NCBI RefSeq assembly: GCF_023156245.1 | Contig: NZ_JAKZAH010000015.1 | Coordinates: 34,407 to 98,406, forward strand | Source of the DNA: Marinobacter bryozoorum | Lineage (GTDB): Bacteria > Pseudomonadota > Gammaproteobacteria > Pseudomonadales > Oleiphilaceae | Direction: 5' to 3' | DNA: 64,000 nucleotides | Shown here: one piece after another, positions 47,699 through 57,147 of the stretch | How the letters are laid out: every line of letters starts with the position of its first letter | How positions within the stretch are numbered: position 1 is the stretch's first letter | Made by a program: the position numbers and the translations under genes | The notes under the pieces: model-generated | What the model was told of the DNA's origin: nothing | The model's input: the letters and a program-made list of their open reading frames with translations, nothing else | Database searches by the model: none

Positions 47699-48508
47699 AT
47701 GCGTGTAGTATCAATCAGCGTCAATGGTCTGGAGCAGGCGATTGAAAAAGGCTTATTTGACTGGATCGCCGACCAGGACGCCGACGTAATCTGTGTTCAG
47801 GACCATCGCATGCGGGTCTATGAAATCGAAGACCGCAACCTGATTCCCGAAGGTTACGAAGCCTATTTCATTGATGGCGAGCTCAACGAGCATGGCGGGG
47901 TGGGTATCTATACCCGTCACTTCCCGAAAGCCATCATGTATGGCTTCGCCAGTGAGCAGGCCGATCGTGAAGGCCGCTTTATCCAGGCGGATTTCGACCG
48001 GGTGAGTGTGGCCTGTGTACTGGCCCCGTGTGCCCTGGGTCGCGAAGAAGAGTTGCTGGAAGACGGCAACGACCTGACCGTGCTGGACCACAAGGACGAG
48101 TTCATGGACGCGTTCGGGCTGCATATGCAGAAAACCCTGCGCAAGCGCCGCCAGTTCATTTTCTGCGCCAACCTGCAGACCGCCCACCATGTAACTGACG
48201 CCAGCCCCATCTACCATCAGCTGGATGTGTCCGGCTTCCTGCCCCACGAGCGGGCGTACCTGGACCGCCTGTTTGACGAAATGGGCGCCATTGACGCTTT
48301 CCGCGAGATCAACAAGCAGAGCAACCAGTTTACCTGGTGGCCTGAGTGGGAGGGCGGTGAGCGCAAGAACGTGGGTATCCGTGCTGACTACCAGTTGCTG
48401 ACGCCAGGCATCCGCAGGACCATCCGTGACGGCTGGATCGATGAAACCACCCGTTTCTCTGACCACGCGCCGCTGATCATGGACTATGATATTGACATCG
48501 GTTTCTGA
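47699..48508 (+). CDS. crc: Catabolite repression control protein Crc
   Basis: 269 residues of the exonuclease III fold. In Pseudomonas, Crc assists Hfq in repressing translation of catabolic mRNAs with CA-motifs. Start RVVSISVNGLEQAIEKGLFDW, VICVQDHR, GEL-x-GGVGIYTR, and C-terminal IRADYQLLTPG and FSDHAPLIMDYD agree with Crc. Active-site positions of true nucleases are changed: Asp replaces the metal-binding Glu in VQDHR, and ANLQTAHH replaces GDxN, so nuclease activity is not expected. Position between pyrE and rph is conserved. Confidence 0.92.
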   Translation: MRVVSISVNGLEQAIEKGLFDWIADQDADVICVQDHRMRVYEIEDRNLIPEGYEAYFIDGELNEHGGVGIYTRHFPKAIMYGFASEQADREGRFIQADFDRVSVACVLAPCALGREEELLEDGNDLTVLDHKDEFMDAFGLHMQKTLRKRRQFIFCANLQTAHHVTDASPIYHQLDVSGFLPHERAYLDRLFDEMGAIDAFREINKQSNQFTWWPEWEGGERKNVGIRADYQLLTPGIRRTIRDGWIDETTRFSDHAPLIMDYDIDIGF

Positions 48509-48530
48509 CGGAATCCCACCCTCAGGAACG

Positions 48531-48568
48531 AAAAAAGCGCGCCGGGTCAGTCCCGCCGCGCTTTTTTT
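48531..48568. terminator. Bidirectional terminator between crc and rph
   Basis: AAAAAAGCGCG...CGGG pairs with CCCG...CGCGCTTTTTTT around TCAGT, with one C/C mismatch. Long A and T runs on both sides give a U-tract in either direction. Confidence 0.85.
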
Positions 48569-48590
48569 GAGCCGATGACAGGCCTGCGGA

Positions 48591-49307
48591 TTATTCCGCC
48601 AGTGCAGCCTTCTGGATCTCGAAGAGCTGCTCGATACCCTGCTTGGCCAGCACCAGCATATTGTCCAGTTCTTCCTGCACGAAGGGTGCGCCTTCTGCTG
48701 TTCCCTGGATTTCAATAAATCCGCCCTGGTCGGTCATGATCACGTTCATGTCGGTTTCCGCCGTGGAATCTTCCGGGTAGTCCAGGTCCACCACCGGGGT
48801 ACCCTGGTAAACGCCCACGGAAAGGGCCGCCACCATCTGCTTGAGCGGTGACTGCTTCAGGCGGCCTTCCTTGACCAGGAAGTTCAGTGCGTCCACCAGC
48901 GCCACGCAGCCGCCGGTAATGGCCGCGGTGCGGGTGCCGCCGTCTGCCTGGATAACATCACAGTCGATGGTGATGGTATGTTCGCCCAATGCTTCCAGGT
49001 CCACGGCGGCCCGCAGGGAACGGCCGATCAGTCGCTGGATCTCGACGGTGCGCCCGCCCTGTTTGCCGCGGGCCGCTTCCCGGCCCATGCGGCTGCCGGT
49101 GGAGCGAGGCAGCATGCCGTATTCCGCGGTTATCCAGCCCTGGCCTTCACCACGGAGGAATGGCGGTACCTTGTTTTCCACGGATGCGGTGCAGATCACA
49201 CGGGTGTCGCCAAACTCCACCAGTACGGAACCCTCGGCATGGCGGGTGAAATGGCGGGTGAGCCGCACGTCTCTGGGTTGTTCAGGCTGTCTGCCACTGG
49301 GGCGCAT
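48591..49307 (-). CDS. rph: Ribonuclease PH
   Basis: Phosphorolytic 3'-5' exonuclease that trims tRNA precursors. 238 residues: [62 protein letters not shown], and [22 protein letters not shown]. Matches the family length and is complete, unlike the frameshifted rph of E. coli K-12. Confidence 0.96.
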   Translation of the reverse strand: MRPSGRQPEQPRDVRLTRHFTRHAEGSVLVEFGDTRVICTASVENKVPPFLRGEGQGWITAEYGMLPRSTGSRMGREAARGKQGGRTVEIQRLIGRSLRAAVDLEALGEHTITIDCDVIQADGGTRTAAITGGCVALVDALNFLVKEGRLKQSPLKQMVAALSVGVYQGTPVVDLDYPEDSTAETDMNVIMTDQGGFIEIQGTAEGAPFVQEELDNMLVLAKQGIEQLFEIQKAALAE

Positions 49308-49490
49308 AATGGATCCTTATGAGTCTGGAAAATAAACAGGGCCGGATGCTAACGGGGCCGGCCGCTGGGGAAAAGGGGAGGCAGTATAGCACGGGAGGAG
49401 ACGGCACCGGCTGCCGAAAGGACAGGGGATTTCCCGTTCGCCAAGCTGATAGACTGGCATCGTACTTTACGGAAGAAATCTGGAGCTACC

Positions 49491-50357
49491 ATGATCAGAA
49501 GCATGACAGCATTCGCCCGCCAGCAGGTCCAGGATGAGTGGGGTGTGCTGACCTGCGAGATGCGCACGGTCAACCACCGCTACCTGGAGCCGTCCTTCCG
49601 CCTGCCAGAGGGGCTGAGGGAGCTGGAAAACGGTTTTCGTGACTACCTGCGCAAGGCGCTCGGCCGGGGCAAGGTGGATGTGGCGATGCGCCTGCAGTCT
49701 TCCGAAGATGCCGATACCGCCCTGATGGTGAATGATCGGCTGGCGGCTTCCCTGAACGACGCGATCAACCACGTCAACCGGCTGCTGGATAACCCGGCCC
49801 ACATCAGCGCCCTGGATATCCTCCGCTGGCCCGGAATCCTTGACCGGGATGAGCCGGACCTGAGTCCGGTCAAGGCGGCCGCGGACGAGCTGTTCCGGCG
49901 CACGGTGGAAGAGTTGATACGGGTGCGGGAGCGTGAAGGCGAGCGCCTGCGGCCCCTGTTCGATGATCGCCTTGCCGCCATGGCAGCACTGGTTAGCCAG
50001 GTGCGTGAACGTATGCCGGCGCTGATCGGCGCCCAGGAACAAGCCCTGCGGGAGCGTTTCCGGCAGGCGTCAGTAGAGCTGGACCCGGACCGTCTCAGCC
50101 AGGAGATGGTGATGCTGGCGCAGAAGTCAGACGTGGCGGAAGAAATGGATCGCCTGGAAGCACATATTGGCGAGGTTCGGCAAACCCTTCAGCGCGACGA
50201 CGCCATTGGTCGTCGGCTGGACTTTCTGATGCAGGAGCTGAACCGGGAGGCAAACACCCTCAGCAGCAAGTCGATCGATGCTGACGTTACCCGCATGGCA
50301 GTGGATATGAAGGTGTTGATCGAGCAGATGAGAGAGCAGGTGCAGAACCTGGAGTAA
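49491..50357 (+). CDS. yicC: YicC family endoribonuclease
   Basis: 288 residues. MIRSMTAFAR, EMRTVNHRYLEPSFRLPEGL and the C-terminal GRRLDFLMQELNREANTLSSKS are the YicC-like N-terminal and DUF1732 regions. E. coli YicC is reported to cleave small RNAs such as RyhB and to work with PNPase. The rph-yicC-gmk neighbourhood is conserved. A perfect stem-loop follows. Confidence 0.93.
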   Translation: MIRSMTAFARQQVQDEWGVLTCEMRTVNHRYLEPSFRLPEGLRELENGFRDYLRKALGRGKVDVAMRLQSSEDADTALMVNDRLAASLNDAINHVNRLLDNPAHISALDILRWPGILDRDEPDLSPVKAAADELFRRTVEELIRVREREGERLRPLFDDRLAAMAALVSQVRERMPALIGAQEQALRERFRQASVELDPDRLSQEMVMLAQKSDVAEEMDRLEAHIGEVRQTLQRDDAIGRRLDFLMQELNREANTLSSKSIDADVTRMAVDMKVLIEQMREQVQNLE

Positions 50358-50364
50358 GGTGCCC

Positions 50365-50388
50365 GCAGGGCAGGCGTACCTGCCCTGC
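50365..50388. terminator. Stem-loop between yicC and the Usp gene
   Basis: GCAGGGCAGG and CCTGCCCTGC form a perfect 10-bp stem around CGTA, between convergent genes. There is no T-run, so efficiency is uncertain. Confidence 0.5.
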
Positions 50389-50400
50389 GTGATCCCCGGG

Positions 50401-51285
50401 TTATTGCGCTTCCCGCGGCTTGATCGCCAGCAGGTCGGTTCGCAGGTGAGTCAGGACCTTTTCGGCGGTATTGCCGATCACCATGGCGGCCAGGCCTGTC
50501 TTGCCGCTGGTGCCAATAACGACCATGTCAGCCTTGATACGGTTGGCGGTACTGGGGATTACCTTCTGCGCCGGGCCGGAGGCAATGTGCACGTGCTCCG
50601 GTTTCAGGTGCCAGGTATGACAAAGGTGCTCAACTTGCGGTTTCAGTGCCGCCTGCCGCTTTCGGTCGCGGGCGTCTGTGTCCACCAGGTCAAGGTCTGC
50701 CAGGATCACGGATGTGTGCAGGGCGTGCACCAGGTGAAGGTCCGTACCCAGGGCATCTGCAAGCTGCCGGGCCTGGGCAATAATGCGGTGGTTAAGCGCC
50801 TTCTTTACGGGCTTGTCGGAGCTCAGGTCGACAGCGGCGAGTATCGGGCGCGCCTTGTTCCATTTGTTTTCAGCCACCAGCATGACCGGCGCAGGGCACT
50901 CGCGGATCAGGTGCCAGTCAGTCGGCGTGTACAGGAACGTCTCGGACCGGTTTCCGGTCTTGATAACGGCATCAACCGACGTCTTCTCGCAGCGGTCGAT
51001 AATCCATTCGTGGATCCGCTTGGTCCACACCGTGTTAGCGCTGATGTCCAGGTCACTACAGTCGCAAAGTGCCAGTACCTGCTCCAGCCAGCGCTGGCGC
51101 TGTCCGGTGATTGCGGTCCTGGCGGTTTCCTGTGTGGCGGTTTCATCCGAAATGGCGTCCAGGTATTCGTGCACAAAGGCGACGACTTCAAGGCTGGCGC
51201 CGGTCGCCCTGGCCAACTCAATACCCCGGGTCAGTGCTACCTGGTGCCTGTGCTCCGGGTCCATAACGATCAGCAGTTTTTTCAT
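50401..51285 (-). CDS. Universal stress protein with two tandem Usp domains (UspE-like)
   Basis: 294 residues in two Usp halves. The first (1-145) starts KKLLIVMDPEHRH and lacks a clear nucleotide loop; the second starts PILAAVDLSSDK and carries the ATP-type loop GTSGKTGLAAMVIGNTAEKVL near residues 255-275. This is the UspE layout, linked in E. coli to motility, adhesion and iron responses. Divergent from gmk over 147 bp. Confidence 0.87.
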   Translation of the reverse strand: MKKLLIVMDPEHRHQVALTRGIELARATGASLEVVAFVHEYLDAISDETATQETARTAITGQRQRWLEQVLALCDCSDLDISANTVWTKRIHEWIIDRCEKTSVDAVIKTGNRSETFLYTPTDWHLIRECPAPVMLVAENKWNKARPILAAVDLSSDKPVKKALNHRIIAQARQLADALGTDLHLVHALHTSVILADLDLVDTDARDRKRQAALKPQVEHLCHTWHLKPEHVHIASGPAQKVIPSTANRIKADMVVIGTSGKTGLAAMVIGNTAEKVLTHLRTDLLAIKPREAQ

Positions 51286-51429
51286 TCGGTGTTTCCGTGA
51301 CTTGTCCGATGGTTTCCGGGAATCTTACCAGTTGCGGGCCACCCGGGATGCGGAGATAAGTCAAACCCCGTATAATTTGCCGCTTTCTGGCCGGTACCCC
51401 CGGCCATAAAAGCTTTCGGGAGTCAGTGA

Positions 51430-52071
<642 letters not shown>

Positions 52072-52182
52072 CAGACTGTGTACATTATGACCGCCTGGCG
52101 GTAAACTACGCGGTCTGCTGAAAGGCCCGGTGTTCCGGGCGTTGGAATTTACCTCCTAATCGTTATCTCAGTCGGGGAAGAT

Positions 52183-52395
52183 ATGGCACGAGTTACCGTT
52201 GAAGATTGCCTGGAAAACGTCGACAACCGTTTCCAGCTGGTTATGCTGGCGACCAAGCGCGCCCGCCAGATTGCCACCAAGGGCTATGAGCCGCTGTTGC
52301 CTGAAGAGAACGACAAGCCGACCGTGATCGCGCTGCGGGAAATTGCCGAAGGCAAGGTGACCCGTGACTTGCTGCGCGAAGAAGAGGAAGACTGA
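52183..52395 (+). CDS. rpoZ: RNA polymerase omega subunit
   Basis: 70 residues: [42 protein letters not shown]. Omega helps assemble beta' and forms ppGpp site 1 with it in E. coli. Shorter than the 91-residue E. coli protein because the C-terminal tail is minimal (LREEEED), as in other gammaproteobacteria. GGGGAAG precedes the ATG. Confidence 0.96.
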   Translation: MARVTVEDCLENVDNRFQLVMLATKRARQIATKGYEPLLPEENDKPTVIALREIAEGKVTRDLLREEEED

Positions 52396-52438
52396 GCCTG
52401 GAACGCTGCCGGTAAGCCCCGGTGCTGCAAAAAGACCA

Positions 52439-52466
52439 TTGAATTTCGCCCCGATGGATTTATAGT
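52439..52466 (+). promoter_or_regulatory. Sigma70-type promoter between rpoZ and spoT
   Basis: TTGAAT at 52439-52444 and TATAGT at 52461-52466 are separated by 16 bases; an A-rich CAAAAAGA lies just upstream. Predicted start is near 52473. It is followed by an intrinsic terminator before spoT is reached. Confidence 0.6.
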
Positions 52467-52472
52467 GGAAAG

Positions 52473-52547
52473 AGAGCGCGAATTATTTGCGCAGGCTTTC
52501 CCGGCGGGGTACAGGAAGAACCCGAATGTTCGCATTCGGGTTTTTTT
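52473..52547 (+). ncRNA. Candidate ~75-nt small RNA or spoT leader ending in an intrinsic terminator
   Basis: From the predicted start, a 7-bp hairpin GCGCGAA/TTTGCGC with loop TTA (52476-52492, one G-U pair) is followed by a linker and a strong terminator: AACCCGAATG/CATTCGGGTT around a TTCG tetraloop (52519-52542) with seven T residues (52541-52547). The terminator itself is secure and also ends rpoZ transcripts. Whether the promoter makes a discrete small RNA or an attenuated spoT leader is inference. Confidence 0.5.
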
Positions 52548-52581
52548 ATCCCCGCCACCTGAATAACCTGACGGAGGCGCG

Positions 52582-54762
52582 GTGTCGCAAGAGGCTGCTG
52601 TTGCAGAGCGTGAACGCACGGTCGAAGACCTGATAGGCACGCTCGGAGATTATCTGGATTCTGGCCGCATCAACCAGGTGCGCCGGGCCTACTATTATGC
52701 CGAGCAGGCCCACGAGGGCCAGATGCGGCGCAGCGGTGAGCGATACATTACCCACCCCCTGGCAGTTGCCACCATCCTTGCGGAAATGAAGCTGGACCAT
52801 CAGAGCCTGATGGCCGCCATGCTCCACGATGTCATCGAAGATACCGGCATTCCCAAGGATGCCCTGAGTGAGCAGTTCGGTGAGTCCGTGGCGGAACTGG
52901 TCGACGGTGTCTCCAAGCTGACCCAGATCGAATTCCGGTCCCGCGCAGAAGCCCAGGCCGAGAATTTCCAGAAAATGACCCTGGCCATGGCCCGGGATAT
53001 CCGTGTGATTATCGTCAAGCTGGCGGACCGGCTGCACAATATGCGCACCCTGGGCCCCATGCCCTACGAGAAGCGCCAGCGCATTGCCAATGAAACCCTC
53101 GATATCTACGCCCCCATTGCCAACCGCCTGGGTATGCACCGGGTGTGTACCGAGCTGGAGGATCTGGGCTTTGCCTCGCTGTACCCGATGCGGGCGAAAT
53201 ACATCTCCAAGGCGGTAACCAAGCTGCGGGGCAGTCACCGGGAAATTATCGATGACATTCGCGGCAAGCTGGAAGACAAGCTCCAGGAGCGCGGTCTGCC
53301 GGGGCAGATCATGGGGCGGGAAAAGCACCTGAACTCCATCTACAACAAGATGAAGTTCCGCCATAAGTCGTTCCACGAAATCATGGACGTGTATGCGTTC
53401 CGGATTATCACCGATACCGAGGACGACTGTTACCGCATCCTCGGGGCGGTGCACAGCCTCTACAAGCCGCTGCCCGGGCGTTTCAAGGACTACATCGCCA
53501 TGCCCAAGGCCAATGGCTACCAGTCCCTGCACACCACCTTGTTCGGCATGCACGTGAACATCGAGATCCAGATCCGTACCGAGGAGATGGAGCAGATTGC
53601 CAACGACGGTATCGCCGCCCACTGGATGTACAAGCACGACCAGTCACCGGTCAGTTCCGCCAACCAGAAGCGGGTTGACCGCTGGGTTCAGGGTCTGATG
53701 GAGATGCGTGAGCGGGCGGACGATTCGCTGGAATTCATCGAGCACGTCAAGACCGACCTGTTTCCCGACGAGATCTATGTCTTTACCCCGAAGGGCAAGA
53801 TCCTGGAGCTGCCCTCCGGCGCCACACCGGTGGATTTTGCCTACGCTATTCATACAGATATCGGCAATGCCTGCGTGGCCTGCCGTATCAACCGCAACCT
53901 GGGTTCCCTGAGCCAGACCCTGCAAAGTGGCCAGACGGTGGAGGTCATCACTGCCCCCAACGGGCGGCCCAATCCGGCCTGGCTCAGTTTCGTGGTCACC
54001 GGCAAGGCCCGCAGCAGTATCCGGCATGCGCTCAAGGTGCAGCGCCGCACCGAGTCCCTTCAGCTGGGCAAGACCTTGCTGAAAAAGTCGCTCCACGGCT
54101 TTGGCCAGAAGTTGTCCGAGCTGGGCCAGGGGCAGATCAACGCGGTGGTCAGCCATAACCAGGTGCCCAGTTTTGATGACCTGTTGAGTGAGATCGGCCT
54201 GGGTAATCGCATGGCCTATCTGATCGCCCGCCAGTTGGTGGCCGGAGAAGGGGAAGCCGGCACTGAAACCAGCTCCCTGGATGTGGTTGCGGTGGCGGAT
54301 GAGGGCGACCGCAAAGGTAACGCGGTGACCATCCGTGGCACGGAAGGCCTGCTGGTGCGTTTCGCCAGTTGTTGCAAGCCGATTCCCGGCGATCCGGTGG
54401 TCGGTGTCATGGATTCCGGCCATGGCCTGGTCATCCACAGCGACACCTGCAGCCGCTTGCCGGAAAGCACCGAAGACCGCGCACACCTGACGCACCTGAA
54501 ATGGGCCAAGGACATCACCGATGAATTCTCGGTTGAATTACGGGTCGAGCTGGAGCGTCAGCGTGGTGTCATTGCCGAAGTGGCCAACGCGGTCGCCATG
54601 GCCGATGGCAACATCGAACGCATCAATGTGGAAGAGCAGAACGCCCGCCTAAGCATTGTCAGCCTGGTGGTCCATGTCAACGGCCGCCGTCACCTGGCCC
54701 GGGTTATGCGCCGGGTGCGTAACATCCGGGCGGTTACCCAGATCAGCCGCGTCCGACACTGA
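52582..54762 (+). CDS. spoT: Bifunctional (p)ppGpp synthetase/hydrolase SpoT
   Basis: 726 residues. HD hydrolase domain with AAMLHDVIEDTGIP; synthetase domain with GREKHLNSIYNKM and RFKDYIAMPKANGYQSLHT, whose RFKD motif is of the bifunctional class; TGS domain (EIYVFTPKGKILELPSGATPVDFAYAIHT); helical and cysteine-containing regions (FASCCKPIPGD); ACT domain at the end. Length compares with 702 in E. coli. Start is GTG 52582 with GGAGG four bases upstream. The terminator at 52519-52547 means spoT needs readthrough or its own promoter. Confidence 0.96.
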   Translation: MSQEAAVAERERTVEDLIGTLGDYLDSGRINQVRRAYYYAEQAHEGQMRRSGERYITHPLAVATILAEMKLDHQSLMAAMLHDVIEDTGIPKDALSEQFGESVAELVDGVSKLTQIEFRSRAEAQAENFQKMTLAMARDIRVIIVKLADRLHNMRTLGPMPYEKRQRIANETLDIYAPIANRLGMHRVCTELEDLGFASLYPMRAKYISKAVTKLRGSHREIIDDIRGKLEDKLQERGLPGQIMGREKHLNSIYNKMKFRHKSFHEIMDVYAFRIITDTEDDCYRILGAVHSLYKPLPGRFKDYIAMPKANGYQSLHTTLFGMHVNIEIQIRTEEMEQIANDGIAAHWMYKHDQSPVSSANQKRVDRWVQGLMEMRERADDSLEFIEHVKTDLFPDEIYVFTPKGKILELPSGATPVDFAYAIHTDIGNACVACRINRNLGSLSQTLQSGQTVEVITAPNGRPNPAWLSFVVTGKARSSIRHALKVQRRTESLQLGKTLLKKSLHGFGQKLSELGQGQINAVVSHNQVPSFDDLLSEIGLGNRMAYLIARQLVAGEGEAGTETSSLDVVAVADEGDRKGNAVTIRGTEGLLVRFASCCKPIPGDPVVGVMDSGHGLVIHSDTCSRLPESTEDRAHLTHLKWAKDITDEFSVELRVELERQRGVIAEVANAVAMADGNIERINVEEQNARLSIVSLVVHVNGRRHLARVMRRVRNIRAVTQISRVRH

Positions 54763-54858
54763 TTCCCTGAAACACTCGATTGTCACCGGGGCGTATTGAC
54801 AGCGTCATCGCCCCGGCGGCAGCATATTCGTTTAACCGCAACGCAGGATTAACCTGAC

Positions 54859-55245
54859 ATGAGCAACAAGTCCATTATCCAGACTGATGCCGCCCCGGAA
54901 GCCATCGGTACCTATTCACAGGCTGTGAAAGCCGGCGATACCGTGTACCTGTCGGGTCAGATTCCGCTGGATCCGGAAACCATGGAAGTGGTCGCCGGCG
55001 ACTTCGCCGACAAGACCCGCCGGGTGTTCGAAAACCTCAAAGCTGTCTGCGAGGCCGCCGGTGGCAGCCTGCAGGACATCGTTAAGCTGAATATCTATAT
55101 GACAGACCTGGCCAACTTCGCGACGGTCAACGAGGTCATGGCGACTTACTTCCAGGAGCCTTACCCGGCCCGCGCCGCAATCGGTGTGGCGGCCCTGCCC
55201 AAGGGCGTGCCGGTGGAAATGGACGCAGTGATGGTGATCAGCTGA
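54859..55245 (+). CDS. ridA: 2-iminobutanoate/2-iminopropanoate deaminase RidA
   Basis: 128-residue trimeric enzyme that hydrolyses reactive enamines from PLP enzymes. [26 protein letters not shown], the conserved arginine in [23 protein letters not shown], all present. It follows spoT by 96 bases, as in many gammaproteobacteria, and its end overlaps the convergent SDR gene by eight bases. Confidence 0.95.
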   Translation: MSNKSIIQTDAAPEAIGTYSQAVKAGDTVYLSGQIPLDPETMEVVAGDFADKTRRVFENLKAVCEAAGGSLQDIVKLNIYMTDLANFATVNEVMATYFQEPYPARAAIGVAALPKGVPVEMDAVMVIS

Positions 55246-56122
55246 GGCGTTTCCTTTTGACCGCCTCGATCATCGGGCGGTAGCCACTGCGAAAATCCGG
55301 CCAGGTAAATTCAAAGCCGGTGGCCAGCAGGCGGCGGTTACTGCACCGCTTGCTGCCCCCACGGCCGCCTCGCCGGCCATCCGGTTGCGGTGGCTGGCAG
55401 GGTAGTTGCCGGCGAATCCAGCTGACCACCTCGTCCAGCCGAACCGGCTCGCAATCCGTCGCCAGGTAGCAGTCGTCCAGCGGCTTCCCTGCCAGTGCCT
55501 GGTGCACCAGGTGCACGCAGGCCGCCATGGCATCCTGCTCATGGATTCGGTTGGTGTAAGGGCCTGGTGAGTCGGGATTCAGCTCTCCTCCCATGACCGA
55601 CTCCAGGAACCGCCCCCGTCCCGGGCCGTAGATACCGCTGAAACGGATAACGGTGGCCGGGATGCTGCTGCTCAGGGCGAGCTGTTCCCCTTCCAGAACC
55701 CTTTGGCCACTGAATCGCCTTGGCGCCACCGGACTGGTTTCGTCCACTTCTGAATCATCGTCCTGGCCATAGACGCTGGTGCTGCTGATGAAGAACAGCC
55801 GCTTGAGGCTGGAGGTATCGGTGACTGCCAGCAGGTTGGCCAGCCCGTCGACGTATGCGCTCCGGTAGCCTGCGTCATCGTAGCTGGACGGGGTCAGGCA
55901 GTAGATCACAATATCCGGCGCTTCCGGCACGACCTTCGCCAGGGCATCGCGGTCCATGAGGTCAGCCGGGGCAGGGTGAACTCCCTTTGGAATGGCGCTG
56001 GCGGTGCGCCGGATACCCCAGACCTCGGCAGAATCGGTCAGTGCGGCAGCAACGGCGCCGCCGAGGGCGCCACAACCGGCCACCAGGATGTGGGGGCGGG
56101 GCTGGTCTGAAGAGATTGCCAT
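55238..56122 (-). CDS. NAD(P)-dependent SDR-family protein (YeeZ-like)
   Basis: 294 residues, extended SDR fold: glycine-rich [28 protein letters not shown] in place of the usual YxxxK active site, [12 protein letters not shown] and [16 protein letters not shown]. Similar to YeeZ/YlbE-type sugar-nucleotide epimerase-like proteins; substrate unknown. The segment around residues 245-262 is Arg/Gly-rich (GRRGGRGG). Its start is 52 bases from the divergent oxyR. Confidence 0.82.
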   Translation of the reverse strand: MAISSDQPRPHILVAGCGALGGAVAAALTDSAEVWGIRRTASAIPKGVHPAPADLMDRDALAKVVPEAPDIVIYCLTPSSYDDAGYRSAYVDGLANLLAVTDTSSLKRLFFISSTSVYGQDDDSEVDETSPVAPRRFSGQRVLEGEQLALSSSIPATVIRFSGIYGPGRGRFLESVMGGELNPDSPGPYTNRIHEQDAMAACVHLVHQALAGKPLDDCYLATDCEPVRLDEVVSWIRRQLPCQPPQPDGRRGGRGGSKRCSNRRLLATGFEFTWPDFRSGYRPMIEAVKRKRLS

Positions 56123-56174
56123 AGTCTATTTCAATCCTTATGCTTGAGATCATAAAGAGCAACTGGAGCCTGTC

Positions 56175-57137
56175 ATGACCCTGACCGAACTACGTTACAT
56201 TGTCACGCTTGCCAGGGAAAAGCATTTCGGGCGGGCCGCCGAACGCTGCCATGTCAGTCAGCCGACGCTAAGTGTGGCCGTCAAGAAGCTCGAGGAAGAG
56301 CTTGGCGTTCCGTTGTTCGAACGCAGCAAGAGCAGCATCCGGGTCACCGAGACCGGCCAGCGTATTATCGAGCAGGCCCAGCGTGTGCTGGACCAGGTTG
56401 GCGTGATCCGTGACATGGCCCTGGATGGAAAGAACCAGCTGAATTCGCCGTTGCGGGTCGGGGCCATCTATACCATTGGTCCCTATCTGTTTCCGCACCT
56501 TCTGCCGGAATTGCGCCGCGCCGCGCCGGAGATGCCACTCTATATCGAAGAGAACTATACCGGTAACCTGCGCCAGAAGCTGCGCCAGTCTGACCTGGAC
56601 GCTATCATCATCGCGCTCCCCTTTGAGGAGCCCGAGGTGGTAACCCTGCCATTGTACGACGAACCCTTCGTGATTCTTTTGCCCGGTGGTCACCCGCTGG
56701 CCAGGGAGACAGCGCTGACCGCCGAGCAGCTGGCTGGTGAGCAGCTGTTGCTGTTGGGGCCGGGGCACTGTTTCAGGGACCAGGTGCTGGAATCTTGCCC
56801 GCCACTGGTGGAAACCATGACAGAGCGACAGTCGACCGGTGCAGGCCCGACCCTGGTCACCGAGGGCAGCTCGCTGGAGACCATTCGCCACATGGTGGCC
56901 TCTGGCCTGGGTATCACTGTACTACCGTTGTCAGCGGCCACGTCCATGCCCTACGACGAGGATATACTGGCGGTACGTCCGTTTGCCCCGCCGGTGCCTT
57001 TCCGTACCGTGGCCCTGGCCTGGCGAGTGACCTTCCCCCGACCCAAGGCCATTGATGTGTTATCCCTTGCAGCCAGTCAGTGTCGGGTGATCGAGAAGGC
57101 GGAGAAAGAAAAACCATCCCTGGCTGCCGGCGGCTGA
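56175..57137 (+). CDS. oxyR: Hydrogen peroxide-sensing regulator OxyR
   Basis: 320-residue LysR-family activator. Winged-helix N-terminus (LTELRYIVTLAREKHFGRAAE, HVSQPTLSVAVKKLEEELG) and a ligand domain with GHCFRDQVLESC, which puts the redox cysteines exactly at 199 and 208 as in E. coli OxyR. TEGSSLETIRHMVASGLGITVLP agrees. The tail (KAEKEKPSLAAGG) is longer than in E. coli. recG starts 10 bases later, as in Pseudomonas. Confidence 0.95.
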   Translation: MTLTELRYIVTLAREKHFGRAAERCHVSQPTLSVAVKKLEEELGVPLFERSKSSIRVTETGQRIIEQAQRVLDQVGVIRDMALDGKNQLNSPLRVGAIYTIGPYLFPHLLPELRRAAPEMPLYIEENYTGNLRQKLRQSDLDAIIIALPFEEPEVVTLPLYDEPFVILLPGGHPLARETALTAEQLAGEQLLLLGPGHCFRDQVLESCPPLVETMTERQSTGAGPTLVTEGSSLETIRHMVASGLGITVLPLSAATSMPYDEDILAVRPFAPPVPFRTVALAWRVTFPRPKAIDVLSLAASQCRVIEKAEKEKPSLAAGG

Positions 57138-57147
57138 CGGGTAGATC

